From assembly GCA_002366995.1 (NCBI GenBank), contig DFCM01000115.1, forward strand, positions 1-39,078: a stretch of 39,078 nucleotides of DNA, given 5' to 3'. Under the pieces are notes generated by a model. The model saw nothing but the letters and a program-made list of their open reading frames with translations, had not been told where the DNA came from and ran no database searches. This stretch comes from a bacterium UBP3_UBA3054 (GTDB lineage: Bacteria; Auribacterota; UBA3054). Below are positions 24,475 through 32,217 of this stretch, one piece after another (position 1 is the stretch's first letter; every line of letters starts with the position of its first letter). The position numbers and the translations under genes are program-made.

Positions 24475-25716
24475 ATGGCACTGACCGTCAACGATCTGAA
24501 AGGCAAAAAACTGGGCGTCTGCGTGTCCGGCGGACTGGACAGCAAAACCATTTCCGTACGCTTAAGGGAAGCGGGGGCGAAAGTCCTCTGCTTCACGGCT
24601 GACCTCGGCCAGCCGGACGAAAAGGACATCCGCGACGTGGCGAAAAAGATGGCGCCCTGCGGCGTCAAGACCGTCATAGTGGACGTCAAGAAAGAGATGG
24701 CGGAAGCCTGCTTCAAGACGATCATGGCGGAAGCCACCTACGACGGCGGCTACTGGAACTCCACCGGCATCGGCCGCGCGGTGACCGTCAAAAAACTCGT
24801 CCAGGAAATGAAGAAGCGCGGCATCGACATCCTGGTGCACGGCGCCACGGGAAGAGGCAACGACCAGATGAGGTTCGAAAGATACACCAACCAGTTCGCG
24901 CCGAAGATGACCGTCTACGCTCCCTGGCGCGACGCGCTGCTTCTGAAAGAATTCCCGGGCCGCACGCAAATGTGCGAATACCTTGCCAAGCACGGCATCA
25001 TCGCCTTCCCGGGCGGCAAGAAGCGCTACTCCACCGACTGCAACGTGGCCGGCCTCTCGCATGAGGCGGAAGACCTTGAGAGCATGGAGACCGCCATGAC
25101 GATCGTCGAGCCGACCATGGGCGTCTGGCCCATGCAGGCCCCCAACAAGATCGAGAGCGTCGAAATAGAATTCAAGGAAGGACGACCCGTGGCCATCAAC
25201 GGCGAGAAGCTTAAACCCTTCGACCTTCTGGTCAAGGCCAACGAGATCGGCGGAAGAAACGGCGTCGGCATGAGCCACGCGCTTGAGAACCGCATCATCG
25301 GCACCAAGAGCCGCGGCGTCTACGAAGCCCCGGGCATGGAGCTCTTGGGAAGATCCCTGCGCTACGTCTACCACGCTATCCTTGACAAGCGCGCCACCAC
25401 CATGTTCGATCGTCTTTCCCGCTTCATCGCGGTGCAGATCTACGACGGCCGCTACTATGACCTGGCCACGAAGGCGGCTTTTGCAGCCGTTGACACCTTC
25501 GCCGCCAAAGCCACCGGCAAGGTCAAGGTCGGACTCTACAAAGGCAACATCTTCTTCCAGTCCCTTACCGGCGTCAAAGCGAGCCTCTACTTCGAGGCCG
25601 ACGCCTCCATGGAAGCCAGCAAGGGCTTGAACCCCGTGAGCTCCCAGGGCTTCGCCGAGATACAGAGCGTGGAAGCGCGCTCCATGGCGAAGGCCGGGCA
25701 GGTAACCGAATATTGA
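24475..25716 (+). CDS. argG: Argininosuccinate synthase
   Basis: The 413-residue enzyme joins citrulline and aspartate with ATP in arginine synthesis. It shows the PP-loop at the N-terminus (VSGGLDSK, residues 17-24), FTADLGQP, ATGRGNDQMRFE, STDCNVAGLSHEAEDLE and the later ENRIIGTKSRGVYE. The PP-loop reads SGGLDSK where the textbook form is SGGLDTS, so two positions next to the catalytic Asp22 differ; this may reflect a lineage-specific subgroup. Length is normal (about 400-445). argH is not in the window. The next gene, a PEP-CTERM protein, starts 8 bases after its stop, so argG heads an operon with exported proteins, an unexpected combination. Confidence 0.93.
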   Translation: MALTVNDLKGKKLGVCVSGGLDSKTISVRLREAGAKVLCFTADLGQPDEKDIRDVAKKMAPCGVKTVIVDVKKEMAEACFKTIMAEATYDGGYWNSTGIGRAVTVKKLVQEMKKRGIDILVHGATGRGNDQMRFERYTNQFAPKMTVYAPWRDALLLKEFPGRTQMCEYLAKHGIIAFPGGKKRYSTDCNVAGLSHEAEDLESMETAMTIVEPTMGVWPMQAPNKIESVEIEFKEGRPVAINGEKLKPFDLLVKANEIGGRNGVGMSHALENRIIGTKSRGVYEAPGMELLGRSLRYVYHAILDKRATTMFDRLSRFIAVQIYDGRYYDLATKAAFAAVDTFAAKATGKVKVGLYKGNIFFQSLTGVKASLYFEADASMEASKGLNPVSSQGFAEIQSVEARSMAKAGQVTEY

Positions 25717-25724
25717 GGAGGTCT

Positions 25725-26534
25725 ATGATCAGGAAATTGTTTGTTATCGGGCTCTTTTTTGCGCTCGCTAACGCGCTTCCGGTCTGCGCCGAATACGAGA
25801 TCCTCTGGTCGGATCCGTTTTCCTGCGACACCCGTGAGATCACGACTGTCGATCTGAAAGCCGAGGATCCCATCATCATAAGCACCGCCTGGGCCCACGA
25901 GACCGAAAGGGAAACGGTGGTAACGGCAGAGGGCGTGACGAGCGGCGAGACTTACACGGTCGCCGAATTGACCGACGACGACAAAACGGTCAGCAACAAG
26001 TGGGATTATTTCATCGACAACGTCGATCTGAACGAGGACTTCATTCTTACGCACACCACGTACAGCGAAGGACAAGTCTTGGAAGAGATTTCCGTCAGGG
26101 CCCGTTTGGCTTCCTCATTGCAGGACGAGGGAACCTTTTCCAGCGACTTCAACCTCAATACGATTGAGACCGCTCCCGGATACAGGCTGACGCTTCTGAC
26201 CACCGACGATATCGTCTATGACTCCCACTGGGCCGAAGGCAACGACAGAGTGATCAAAGTCCGGGCCATCTCCCACGAGGCTCTTCCCACGTCCTATGAC
26301 CTTTTCCAAAGTTCCGTGGACGAAAAAGGGACCTTCAATTGGGATTACCTGAGCGCGGAAGTGCCGGCCGACGTCACCTACACGCTGGCCTACGAGATCA
26401 AAAACGCGGCCGGAACGGAGACCTACGCGGCGATTTGCGCGCAGCCCGTCATCAAGATCCTGCCGGAGCCGGTCACGCAATGTGCGCTTCTTGTTTTGGC
26501 GGCCCTTTGCGCCTTAAGGAAGAGACCAGAATAA
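25725..26534 (+). CDS. Exported PEP-CTERM protein of unknown function
   Basis: The 269-residue protein has an N-terminal signal peptide (1-22, ending VCA) and a C-terminal sorting signal: Pro-Glu-Pro at 247-249, a hydrophobic helix at 253-264 and RKR at 265-267. This is the tripartite PEP-CTERM signal, recognised by an exosortase and anchoring the protein at the outer surface. The middle is beta-rich and acidic, with two similar sections (residues about 25-120 and 130-240) resembling a repeated domain. AGGAGG lies only 3 bases before the ATG. It lies between argG and the three FGE-like genes. No exosortase gene is in the window. Confidence 0.78.
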   Translation: MIRKLFVIGLFFALANALPVCAEYEILWSDPFSCDTREITTVDLKAEDPIIISTAWAHETERETVVTAEGVTSGETYTVAELTDDDKTVSNKWDYFIDNVDLNEDFILTHTTYSEGQVLEEISVRARLASSLQDEGTFSSDFNLNTIETAPGYRLTLLTTDDIVYDSHWAEGNDRVIKVRAISHEALPTSYDLFQSSVDEKGTFNWDYLSAEVPADVTYTLAYEIKNAAGTETYAAICAQPVIKILPEPVTQCALLVLAALCALRKRPE

Positions 26535-26539
26535 AATAA

Positions 26540-27814
26540 ATGACGAGGCTGCTCTTGAGGATAATCAGCTTAACAGCGCTCGTAGTTCTTTTCAGCGCGG
26601 AGGTTTTTTCCGCGACTGTTGAGAGCGTCATCTGTCATCAGTGCTGGCCCTGGAACGGCAAGGTCGATATCGGCTACGTTTTGGAAAGTTCCGCCAACGA
26701 CCCGGTCTTCGACGTCAAGTTCTTCGGGAAAATAGGGGAAGGCGAAAGCTTTCAGCTGACGGATCTCAAAGGCGACGGCTCCGCCGGGATCGTTCTCGGG
26801 TCCGGCAGCAAAAGGGCCATCTGGGATCCCAGCGCCGCGTACCCCGGCGCGAAGATAAGCGACTTTAAGATCGCCGTGGCGGCTGAGGAAGTGACGAGCC
26901 AGGCCAACTATCTTGTTTTGGACCTTAACGCTTACACTTTCTCCTATGCCGCCAGCACGAACGCCGCCACCATATCGGTCGGTTCGGACAGCAAAAAGAG
27001 CCAGATCTGGTTCAGAAGGATAGAGCCCGGAGCTTATGTGATGAGCGCCGGCGGCGACTGGAGTTATTTCGATCCTTCCTGGGTCAGCTCAGCCACCGAG
27101 ACCAGCCATAACGTGGAGCTGACCAGGGCCTTTTACATGGGCATCTTTGAAACGACCGAAGCGCAGTTCAGCAAGATCTCTTCCGAGACGGCGAGTGCTT
27201 CCTGTCTTCCAAAACTGAAGATCAGGTACGACCAGATCAGAGGATCAAGGCTCGGCACCACCTGGCCTTACAAAACCGATCGCAGGGTCGATACCAACAG
27301 TTTCCTGGGAATATTGCGTTCAAAGACCGGCAACAGCGTCATCATCGACCTGCCTACGGAAGCGCAGTGGGAGCTGGCCTGCCGCAGCAAAGGCGACGGC
27401 ACGTTCCTGGGCGCGGGCTGCTGGAACGACGGCAGCCCCTACGATTCCGCCGACGGACAAACGGACAACAATCTCGACAAGATCGCCTGGTATAAAATGA
27501 ATTCCTCAAACACGTCCCATGAAGTCGGAACGAAAAAACCGAGCCTTATGGGCCTCTACGATATGCACGGCAACGCCTGGGAATGGTGCATAGACTATTT
27601 CGACTATCGTTACGGTCTTTCCAACGCCCAGCTTTCAAGGACAACGATAGATCCTGTGGGGTTCTTTCCCACTGTCTCCTCTGCCAAGAACTCGCGCCGC
27701 TGCGGAGCCTACGGTAATCTGCCCGTTGACTGCCGCACTTCGCGCCGCACCTCGCCTGGCAACGGCACGACTTATGCCGACTACAGCTTCCGTCTTGCCC
27801 TGTTCCAACCTTAA
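26540..27814 (+). CDS. Exported FGE-like (SUMF1) protein, copy 1 of 3
   Basis: The 424-residue protein has a signal peptide (about 1-24), an N-terminal beta domain with CHQCWPWNGKVDIGYVL (residues 33-49) and a C-terminal formylglycine-generating-enzyme-like domain from about residue 155 (WFRRIEPGAYVM, DLPTEAQWELAC, MHGNAWEWCID, CGAYGN). In true FGE two cysteines act in the active site. At the equivalent place (DCRTSRR) only the second Cys is present and the first position is Asn, so it probably does not activate sulfatases; the fold may bind carbohydrate or protein instead. It starts 5 bases after the PEP-CTERM stop, with no clear ribosome site. Confidence 0.85.
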   Translation: MTRLLLRIISLTALVVLFSAEVFSATVESVICHQCWPWNGKVDIGYVLESSANDPVFDVKFFGKIGEGESFQLTDLKGDGSAGIVLGSGSKRAIWDPSAAYPGAKISDFKIAVAAEEVTSQANYLVLDLNAYTFSYAASTNAATISVGSDSKKSQIWFRRIEPGAYVMSAGGDWSYFDPSWVSSATETSHNVELTRAFYMGIFETTEAQFSKISSETASASCLPKLKIRYDQIRGSRLGTTWPYKTDRRVDTNSFLGILRSKTGNSVIIDLPTEAQWELACRSKGDGTFLGAGCWNDGSPYDSADGQTDNNLDKIAWYKMNSSNTSHEVGTKKPSLMGLYDMHGNAWEWCIDYFDYRYGLSNAQLSRTTIDPVGFFPTVSSAKNSRRCGAYGNLPVDCRTSRRTSPGNGTTYADYSFRLALFQP

Positions 27815-27841
27815 CCGAAAATAAAAAAAGAGGCACAATAT

Positions 27842-29092
27842 ATGACGAAAACGAAACACTTAGCGGTGATACTCTGCCTTTCGCTTCTGATCTCATTCGT
27901 TGCCAGAGGCAACGTTGTCTCCAACATCAGCTGCACCCAGCGCTGGCCCTGGAACGGCAAGGTGGACATCGACTTCACCCTTTCCAACGACTTGCACTAT
28001 GACATCCCGGTCTTCAAACTGGGCTTCTACGGGCAGATCGGGGACGGGCCCTCTTTCCCGCTCAAGTCGGTCACCGGCGACGTGGATGACCATACGATAG
28101 CCTTAGAGGGAACGCACAGGGTAACTTGGGACGCCTATCAGGATCTTGGCGCGAATGTCGACGCGAGCAACGTCAAAATCGCGATCGTGGCGAGAGAGAC
28201 GACCATAGATCCCCCGTACCTCTATCTCAATCTGAATACCTATGAGCTGAAAGGAAGCTTCAATGGCCCCTCTCCCAGCGATCCGGCGACCAAGCGGACG
28301 CAGATCTGGTTCAGGAGGGTGGAGGCCGGCACCTTCACCATGGGCGCTTCTTCCGAAGACCGCTCTTATTTCAACGCCAATTTCAACAACGAGGCCGTGC
28401 ACAGCGTCACCATAACCAAGCCTTTTTACATCGCTGTCTACGAGACCACGGAGGCGCAGTATCACAAGATCTTCAGCGAGACTTCGTGGGAGTCCATGAA
28501 GCCCATGATCGGTCTGGATTACAGCGACATCAGGGGCACGAACGTCGGCACGAACTGGCCCGCGCGCGGCTACAGCGTTGACGCCAACAGCTTCTTAGGA
28601 AAATTGCGCTCCAAGGTCGGCAACGACGTCATATTCGATCTGCCCACCGACGCGCAGTGGGAAATGGCCTGCCGCAGCAAAGGCGACGGGACCTTCTACG
28701 GCGATCTTACCTGGAGCGACGGCACCCCCTACGACAAAGCCGGCGGCACCAACGTAAAAATTGACAACAACCTCGACAATATTTCCTGGTATAAGAACAC
28801 CGCCGACAGGATCCACGACGTCGGCACGAAAGCGCCCTCCAGCCTCGGCCTCTACGACATGCACGGCAACGTCTGGGAGTGGTGCCTCGACTGGATGCAG
28901 GACAATCTCGGAACTCAACCCGTCACCGATCCTGTCGGACCGCGCCATCAGGGCGCAGCCAACTCGCTCAGGATCCGCCGCGGCGGAGCGTACGGCAATT
29001 ACCCGGCCGACTGCCGCGCCGCCCGCAGGAATCCTGCCTCGGCTGGCTCGTCTCATATCGACTACGGTTTCCGCATGGTAATAGTGGAGTGA
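27842..29092 (+). CDS. Exported FGE-like (SUMF1) protein, copy 2 of 3
   Basis: The 416-residue paralogue has a signal peptide (about 1-22), the motif CTQRWPWNGKVDIDFTL after it, and an FGE-like domain with WFRRVEAGTFTMGA, DLPTDAQWEMAC, MHGNVWEWCLD and RRGGAYGN. The RGGA form keeps the arginine-glycine pair of FGE, yet the first catalytic cysteine position is again Asn, with Cys only in DCRAARR. GAGG lies upstream. It has diverged strongly from copies 1 and 3 at protein level, except around the WPWNGKVD and FGE core motifs, which indicates an old duplication. Confidence 0.86.
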   Translation: MTKTKHLAVILCLSLLISFVARGNVVSNISCTQRWPWNGKVDIDFTLSNDLHYDIPVFKLGFYGQIGDGPSFPLKSVTGDVDDHTIALEGTHRVTWDAYQDLGANVDASNVKIAIVARETTIDPPYLYLNLNTYELKGSFNGPSPSDPATKRTQIWFRRVEAGTFTMGASSEDRSYFNANFNNEAVHSVTITKPFYIAVYETTEAQYHKIFSETSWESMKPMIGLDYSDIRGTNVGTNWPARGYSVDANSFLGKLRSKVGNDVIFDLPTDAQWEMACRSKGDGTFYGDLTWSDGTPYDKAGGTNVKIDNNLDNISWYKNTADRIHDVGTKAPSSLGLYDMHGNVWEWCLDWMQDNLGTQPVTDPVGPRHQGAANSLRIRRGGAYGNYPADCRAARRNPASAGSSHIDYGFRMVIVE

Positions 29093-29094
29093 AA

Positions 29095-30345
29095 ATGAAA
29101 ATTCCTAAAATTATTCTTCTGGCGGCCTTCGCCCTCTCTTCATTCTGCTTCGGCAATTCCGCTGTAAGCGTGACCTGCCATCAGCGCTGGCCCTGGAACG
29201 GCAAAGTCGACATCGACTACGTTCTGCAAAGCGAGCAGGAAGAACCTGTGTTCAACATAATCCTCTACGGCAAGATCGGCGAAGGCGAAACTTTCCGCCT
29301 TCGTTACCTCGAGGGCGACGGAGCCGGCGGCATAGCCATCGGCGCGGGCCACAAAAAAGTTGTCTGGGACGCCTATGATCAGTTCCCAAACACCAGCATA
29401 AGCGATATGAGGATCGCTTTGGCGGTGGAGGAAGTGTTCGACGATCCCGAATATTTGGTCCTCGACCTTGACCATTGGACTTACTCCTACGCCGACAGCA
29501 CCAACGACACGACCATCGCGGTTGGCGCTGACAGCAAGATAAACCATATGTGGTTCAGAAAGATCATGCCCGGGACCTTTCTGATGGGCTCCACCAATGA
29601 ATATGGAACGGCCTACCGTACCGGCGAACCGCTTCACTCGGTCCAGGAAACCAAGATCTTTTACATCTCCATCTTCACGACGACGGAGGCTCAGTACAGC
29701 AGGATAATCGGCGACACCCCCAGCTCCTCCTGCCTTCCCAAGACCGGCGTTGGCTACGATGCTCTCAGGGGAGCCAACCAGGGCGCCACCTGGCCTTCGG
29801 ACACCGACCACATTGTGGATCATGACAGCGTGATAGGCCACTTCCGCGGAAGGTTTGACAACGTCCTTCACATAGATCTTCCCACCGAGGCGCAGTGGGA
29901 GATGGCCTGCCGCGCCAAGGGCGACGGGACGTTTCTCGAATCCGGTTTCTGGAGCGACGGCAGCGCTCACTCTCCTTACAGCGGCAAAGCGAAAGACCAC
30001 AATCTCGACCAATTGGGCTGGTATGCGGGGAATTCCGGTACCCCTAATGCTTTGCATGAAGTGGGCCTGTTGAAGCCCAGTCTCATGGGACTCTACGACA
30101 CGCACGGCAACGTTTGGGAATGGACCTTGGACAATTTCAACAACACCTACGGGCTTTCGAAGGCGCAGCTGAATACGACGACTGTGGATCCCGTCGGCTC
30201 GAGAAACGGCAACAACGGCCGCACCAGGAGAGCCGGCGCCTACGGCAGCAGCGCCGAGGAGTGCCGCACGGCGTCGCGCCGCGCGCCAATGAGCGGCAGC
30301 ACTTACGCCAACTACGGCTTCCGCTTCGTCATAAACATGTTCTGA
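29095..30345 (+). CDS. Exported FGE-like (SUMF1) protein, copy 3 of 3
   Basis: The 416-residue paralogue starts MKIPKIILLAAFALSSFCFG, a clean signal peptide, so the ATG at 29095 (after GGAG) is the start; the frame stays open further upstream inside copy 2. CHQRWPWNGKVDIDYVL follows at about residue 28, and the FGE-like domain has WFRKIMPGTFLMGS, DLPTEAQWEMAC and THGNVWEWTLD. The final motif is RRAGAYGSSAEECRTASRR: the first active-site Cys is replaced and the RGG pair has become RAG. It is nearest in sequence to copy 1. It is the last gene before a strong terminator. Confidence 0.87.
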   Translation: MKIPKIILLAAFALSSFCFGNSAVSVTCHQRWPWNGKVDIDYVLQSEQEEPVFNIILYGKIGEGETFRLRYLEGDGAGGIAIGAGHKKVVWDAYDQFPNTSISDMRIALAVEEVFDDPEYLVLDLDHWTYSYADSTNDTTIAVGADSKINHMWFRKIMPGTFLMGSTNEYGTAYRTGEPLHSVQETKIFYISIFTTTEAQYSRIIGDTPSSSCLPKTGVGYDALRGANQGATWPSDTDHIVDHDSVIGHFRGRFDNVLHIDLPTEAQWEMACRAKGDGTFLESGFWSDGSAHSPYSGKAKDHNLDQLGWYAGNSGTPNALHEVGLLKPSLMGLYDTHGNVWEWTLDNFNNTYGLSKAQLNTTTVDPVGSRNGNNGRTRRAGAYGSSAEECRTASRRAPMSGSTYANYGFRFVINMF

Positions 30346-30382
30346 TATCATTTCAATCGCCCGTTTTCAGCGAGCAGCAAAT

Positions 30383-30415
30383 AAAAAGCCGGACATCGAA
30401 TGTCCGGCTTTTTTT
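30383..30415 (+). terminator. Intrinsic terminator of the argG/FGE-like operon
   Basis: AAGCCGGACAT (30386-30396) and ATGTCCGGCTT (30400-30410) form a perfect 11-base-pair stem with a CGA loop, preceded by A residues and followed by a T-run to 30415. It closes the operon that starts at argG, 38 bases past the last stop. Confidence 0.93.
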
Positions 30416-30453
30416 ATGTCCGCCATCAGAACAAATAGAAAAGCTACAAAAGC

Positions 30454-30482
30454 TTGTTTTCCTGCTTTCAATTCCATATCAT
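30454..30482 (+). promoter_or_regulatory. Probable promoter of the RhuM/PLD-like gene
   Basis: TTGTTT (30454-30459) and TATCAT (30477-30482) are 17 bases apart. The start codon is at 30521, giving a leader of about 32 bases without a clear ribosome binding site. Confidence 0.45.
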
Positions 30483-30520
30483 GTGGATGATCTTTAAGAT
30501 TAACCACAGACCCAAGCAAT

Positions 30521-31363
30521 ATGGAAAACGAGATAATCATCTACCAACCGGACGAAACGATAAAGCTTGACGTTCGCTTGGACAACGAGACAGTCTGGCT
30601 TACGCAAGCCCAAATGTGCGAGCTGTTTCAGAGAGAAAGAAGTGTTATTACAAAGCATATAAACAATGTATTTGCGGAACACGAATGTTACGAAAATAAT
30701 AATGTGCAAATTTTGCACAATATTATCCCCGGTCGTCCGGTTACACTTTATAGTCTTGACGTTATCATCTCCGTCGGATATAAGGTTAAATCTTTGAGAG
30801 GGACAGAATTTCGCAGGTGGGCGACCAAGGTTTTGAAAGAACATCTTCTCAGAGGCTACAGCATAAACAGGCGTCTTGATCAAATTGAAGACACATTATC
30901 CGAGCACAAATCAAGTATTGAAAAACTTCAGGGGAGCGTTGATTTCTTCGTAAAAACTTCGCTGCCGCCAAGGCAGGGTGTTTTCTACGAAGGCCAAGTC
31001 TTCGACGCTGACGTCTTTGTGACAAAATACATTTTGTCCGCGAAGGAGTCGATAATTTTGATCGACAATTATGTCGATATAACGACTTTGGAAATGCTGG
31101 CGAAAAAGGGGAAGGAAGTCCAATTAAAGATTGTCACTTCCAAGAAGGGAAATGCACTTGCCAAAAGCGATATCAAGCGCTTTCAAAAACAGTACGGGAA
31201 ATTGGAATTATCCGAAAGCGAGTCGTTCCACGATCGTTTTCTCATAATAGACGACAGGGAGCTATATATTTCAGGCGCGTCCTTGAAGGATCTAGGAAAA
31301 AAATGCTTCGCCTTCTTCAAACTTGATCCCCGGGAGATCCCCAAGCTGAAAGAAAGGTCTTAG
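30521..31363 (+). CDS. RhuM-family protein fused to a PLD-like nuclease-type domain
   Basis: The 280-residue protein has an N-terminal RhuM/DNA-binding-type domain (residues 5-115: ETVWLTQAQMCELF, SVITKHINNVF, YSLDVIISVGYKV, RRWATKVL). A coiled linker (about 116-145) follows, then a C-terminal domain with a PLD-like half-site HDRFLIID (His237, Arg239, Asp244) and SGAS (251-254). One half-site is enough for some PLD-family nucleases acting as dimers; Arg replaces the usual Lys. Base composition is clearly AT-richer than the neighbours, which suggests horizontal transfer. RhuM-type proteins often accompany defence or toxin genes in mobile regions. No such partner is seen here, so it stands alone. 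Confidence 0.75.
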   Translation: MENEIIIYQPDETIKLDVRLDNETVWLTQAQMCELFQRERSVITKHINNVFAEHECYENNNVQILHNIIPGRPVTLYSLDVIISVGYKVKSLRGTEFRRWATKVLKEHLLRGYSINRRLDQIEDTLSEHKSSIEKLQGSVDFFVKTSLPPRQGVFYEGQVFDADVFVTKYILSAKESIILIDNYVDITTLEMLAKKGKEVQLKIVTSKKGNALAKSDIKRFQKQYGKLELSESESFHDRFLIIDDRELYISGASLKDLGKKCFAFFKLDPREIPKLKERS

Positions 31364-31368
31364 CTATG

Positions 31369-32214
31369 CTAAAGTTCCTTTGAGGCGCAGCGGGCGGCGT
31401 GGCAGTTTAGGGAGACCGCCACCGGGAGGCTGGCGATGTGGCAGGGGGCAGATTCGATGAAAAGGTCCAAAACTGTGGGGGAGCCGCCCAAGCCCAAGGG
31501 GCCTTGCCCGGTCTCGTTCAATTCGGCCTTCAGCTCCTCTTCAAAGGCGGCGTAGAAGGGATCAGGGTTCCTATGCCCGATCTCTCTCAAAAGGGCCTTT
31601 TTCGAGAGCGTAGGGGCCTTGGAGCCGTCTCCGCCGATGCCGACGCCGACGACGAGCGGGGGACAGGCGTTGCCGCCGGAACTTTTGACGGCTTCCAGGA
31701 TAAATTCTTTAACGCCTACTTTCCCGTCGGCGGGACGAAGCATTTTCAATTTCGTCATGTTCTCGCAGCCGGCGCCCTTGGGGAGGACGGTCACTTTGAT
31801 TTTTTCGCCCTCGGCGGGAATGATCGTGACGAGGGATGGCGTGTTGTCGTTGGTGTTAATTCTGTCAAGGGGATCCTTGACTATGGAGCGCCTGAGGTAG
31901 GCTTCCATAACGGCTCTTCTCACGCCTTTGTCACAGGCTTCCTGGATCGTTCCATTTTGAAGGGAGACCTGGGCGCCCCATTCCAGAAATATGACGGTGG
32001 AGCCGGTGTCCTGGCAGACGGGAAGCTTTTCCGCTTCGGCCAACTTCGCGTTTTCACAGATCAAATTCAGGACGGTTTTCGCGCGCTCTGTGTTTTCTTC
32101 CTGGCTCTGGGCGTTGAAAAGCGCCTGGCGTACGCCCAATGGGAGCGTTACGCAGGCGCTTTTCAATAGTTCATAGACCGCCTCTTCAAGCGCGGCGGGG
32201 GAAAGAACGCGCAT
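31369..32214 (-). CDS. Class I fumarase/tartrate dehydratase, alpha subunit
   Basis: The 281-residue protein matches the N-terminal half of the [4Fe-4S] hydro-lyases that interconvert fumarate and malate (or dehydrate tartrate). Cluster cysteines are expected in VCQDTG (Cys67), GAGCEN (Cys150) and GNACPP (Cys184), and all are present. The C-terminus ends normally (NCHAARCASKEL). The beta subunit, usually next in the operon, is absent: the - strand downstream neighbour is the convergent RhuM gene, 5 bases away. The protein alone would be inactive, so the beta gene must lie elsewhere or has been lost. It is the last gene of the trpB unit, 3 bases after the lipoprotein gene. Confidence 0.88.
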   Translation of the reverse strand: MRVLSPAALEEAVYELLKSACVTLPLGVRQALFNAQSQEENTERAKTVLNLICENAKLAEAEKLPVCQDTGSTVIFLEWGAQVSLQNGTIQEACDKGVRRAVMEAYLRRSIVKDPLDRINTNDNTPSLVTIIPAEGEKIKVTVLPKGAGCENMTKLKMLRPADGKVGVKEFILEAVKSSGGNACPPLVVGVGIGGDGSKAPTLSKKALLREIGHRNPDPFYAAFEEELKAELNETGQGPLGLGGSPTVLDLFIESAPCHIASLPVAVSLNCHAARCASKEL

Positions 32215-32217
32215 TTT

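Noticed and set aside
26540..27814. True sulfatase-activating enzyme
   Set aside because: The first catalytic cysteine is absent and no sulfatase gene is nearby, so the label FGE-like is used instead.
28879..29095. N-terminal extension of the third FGE-like protein into copy 2
   Set aside because: The frame is open, but the clean signal peptide and GGAG site point to the ATG at 29095.
29140..30351. Antisense open frame of about 400 codons over the third FGE-like gene
   Set aside because: The + strand gene has a signal peptide and domains; the antisense product is low-complexity Val/Ala/Gly with none.
30521..31363. Integrated prophage or insertion sequence around the RhuM-like gene
   Set aside because: No transposase, integrase, inverted repeats or target duplication is visible; only one gene has unusual composition.
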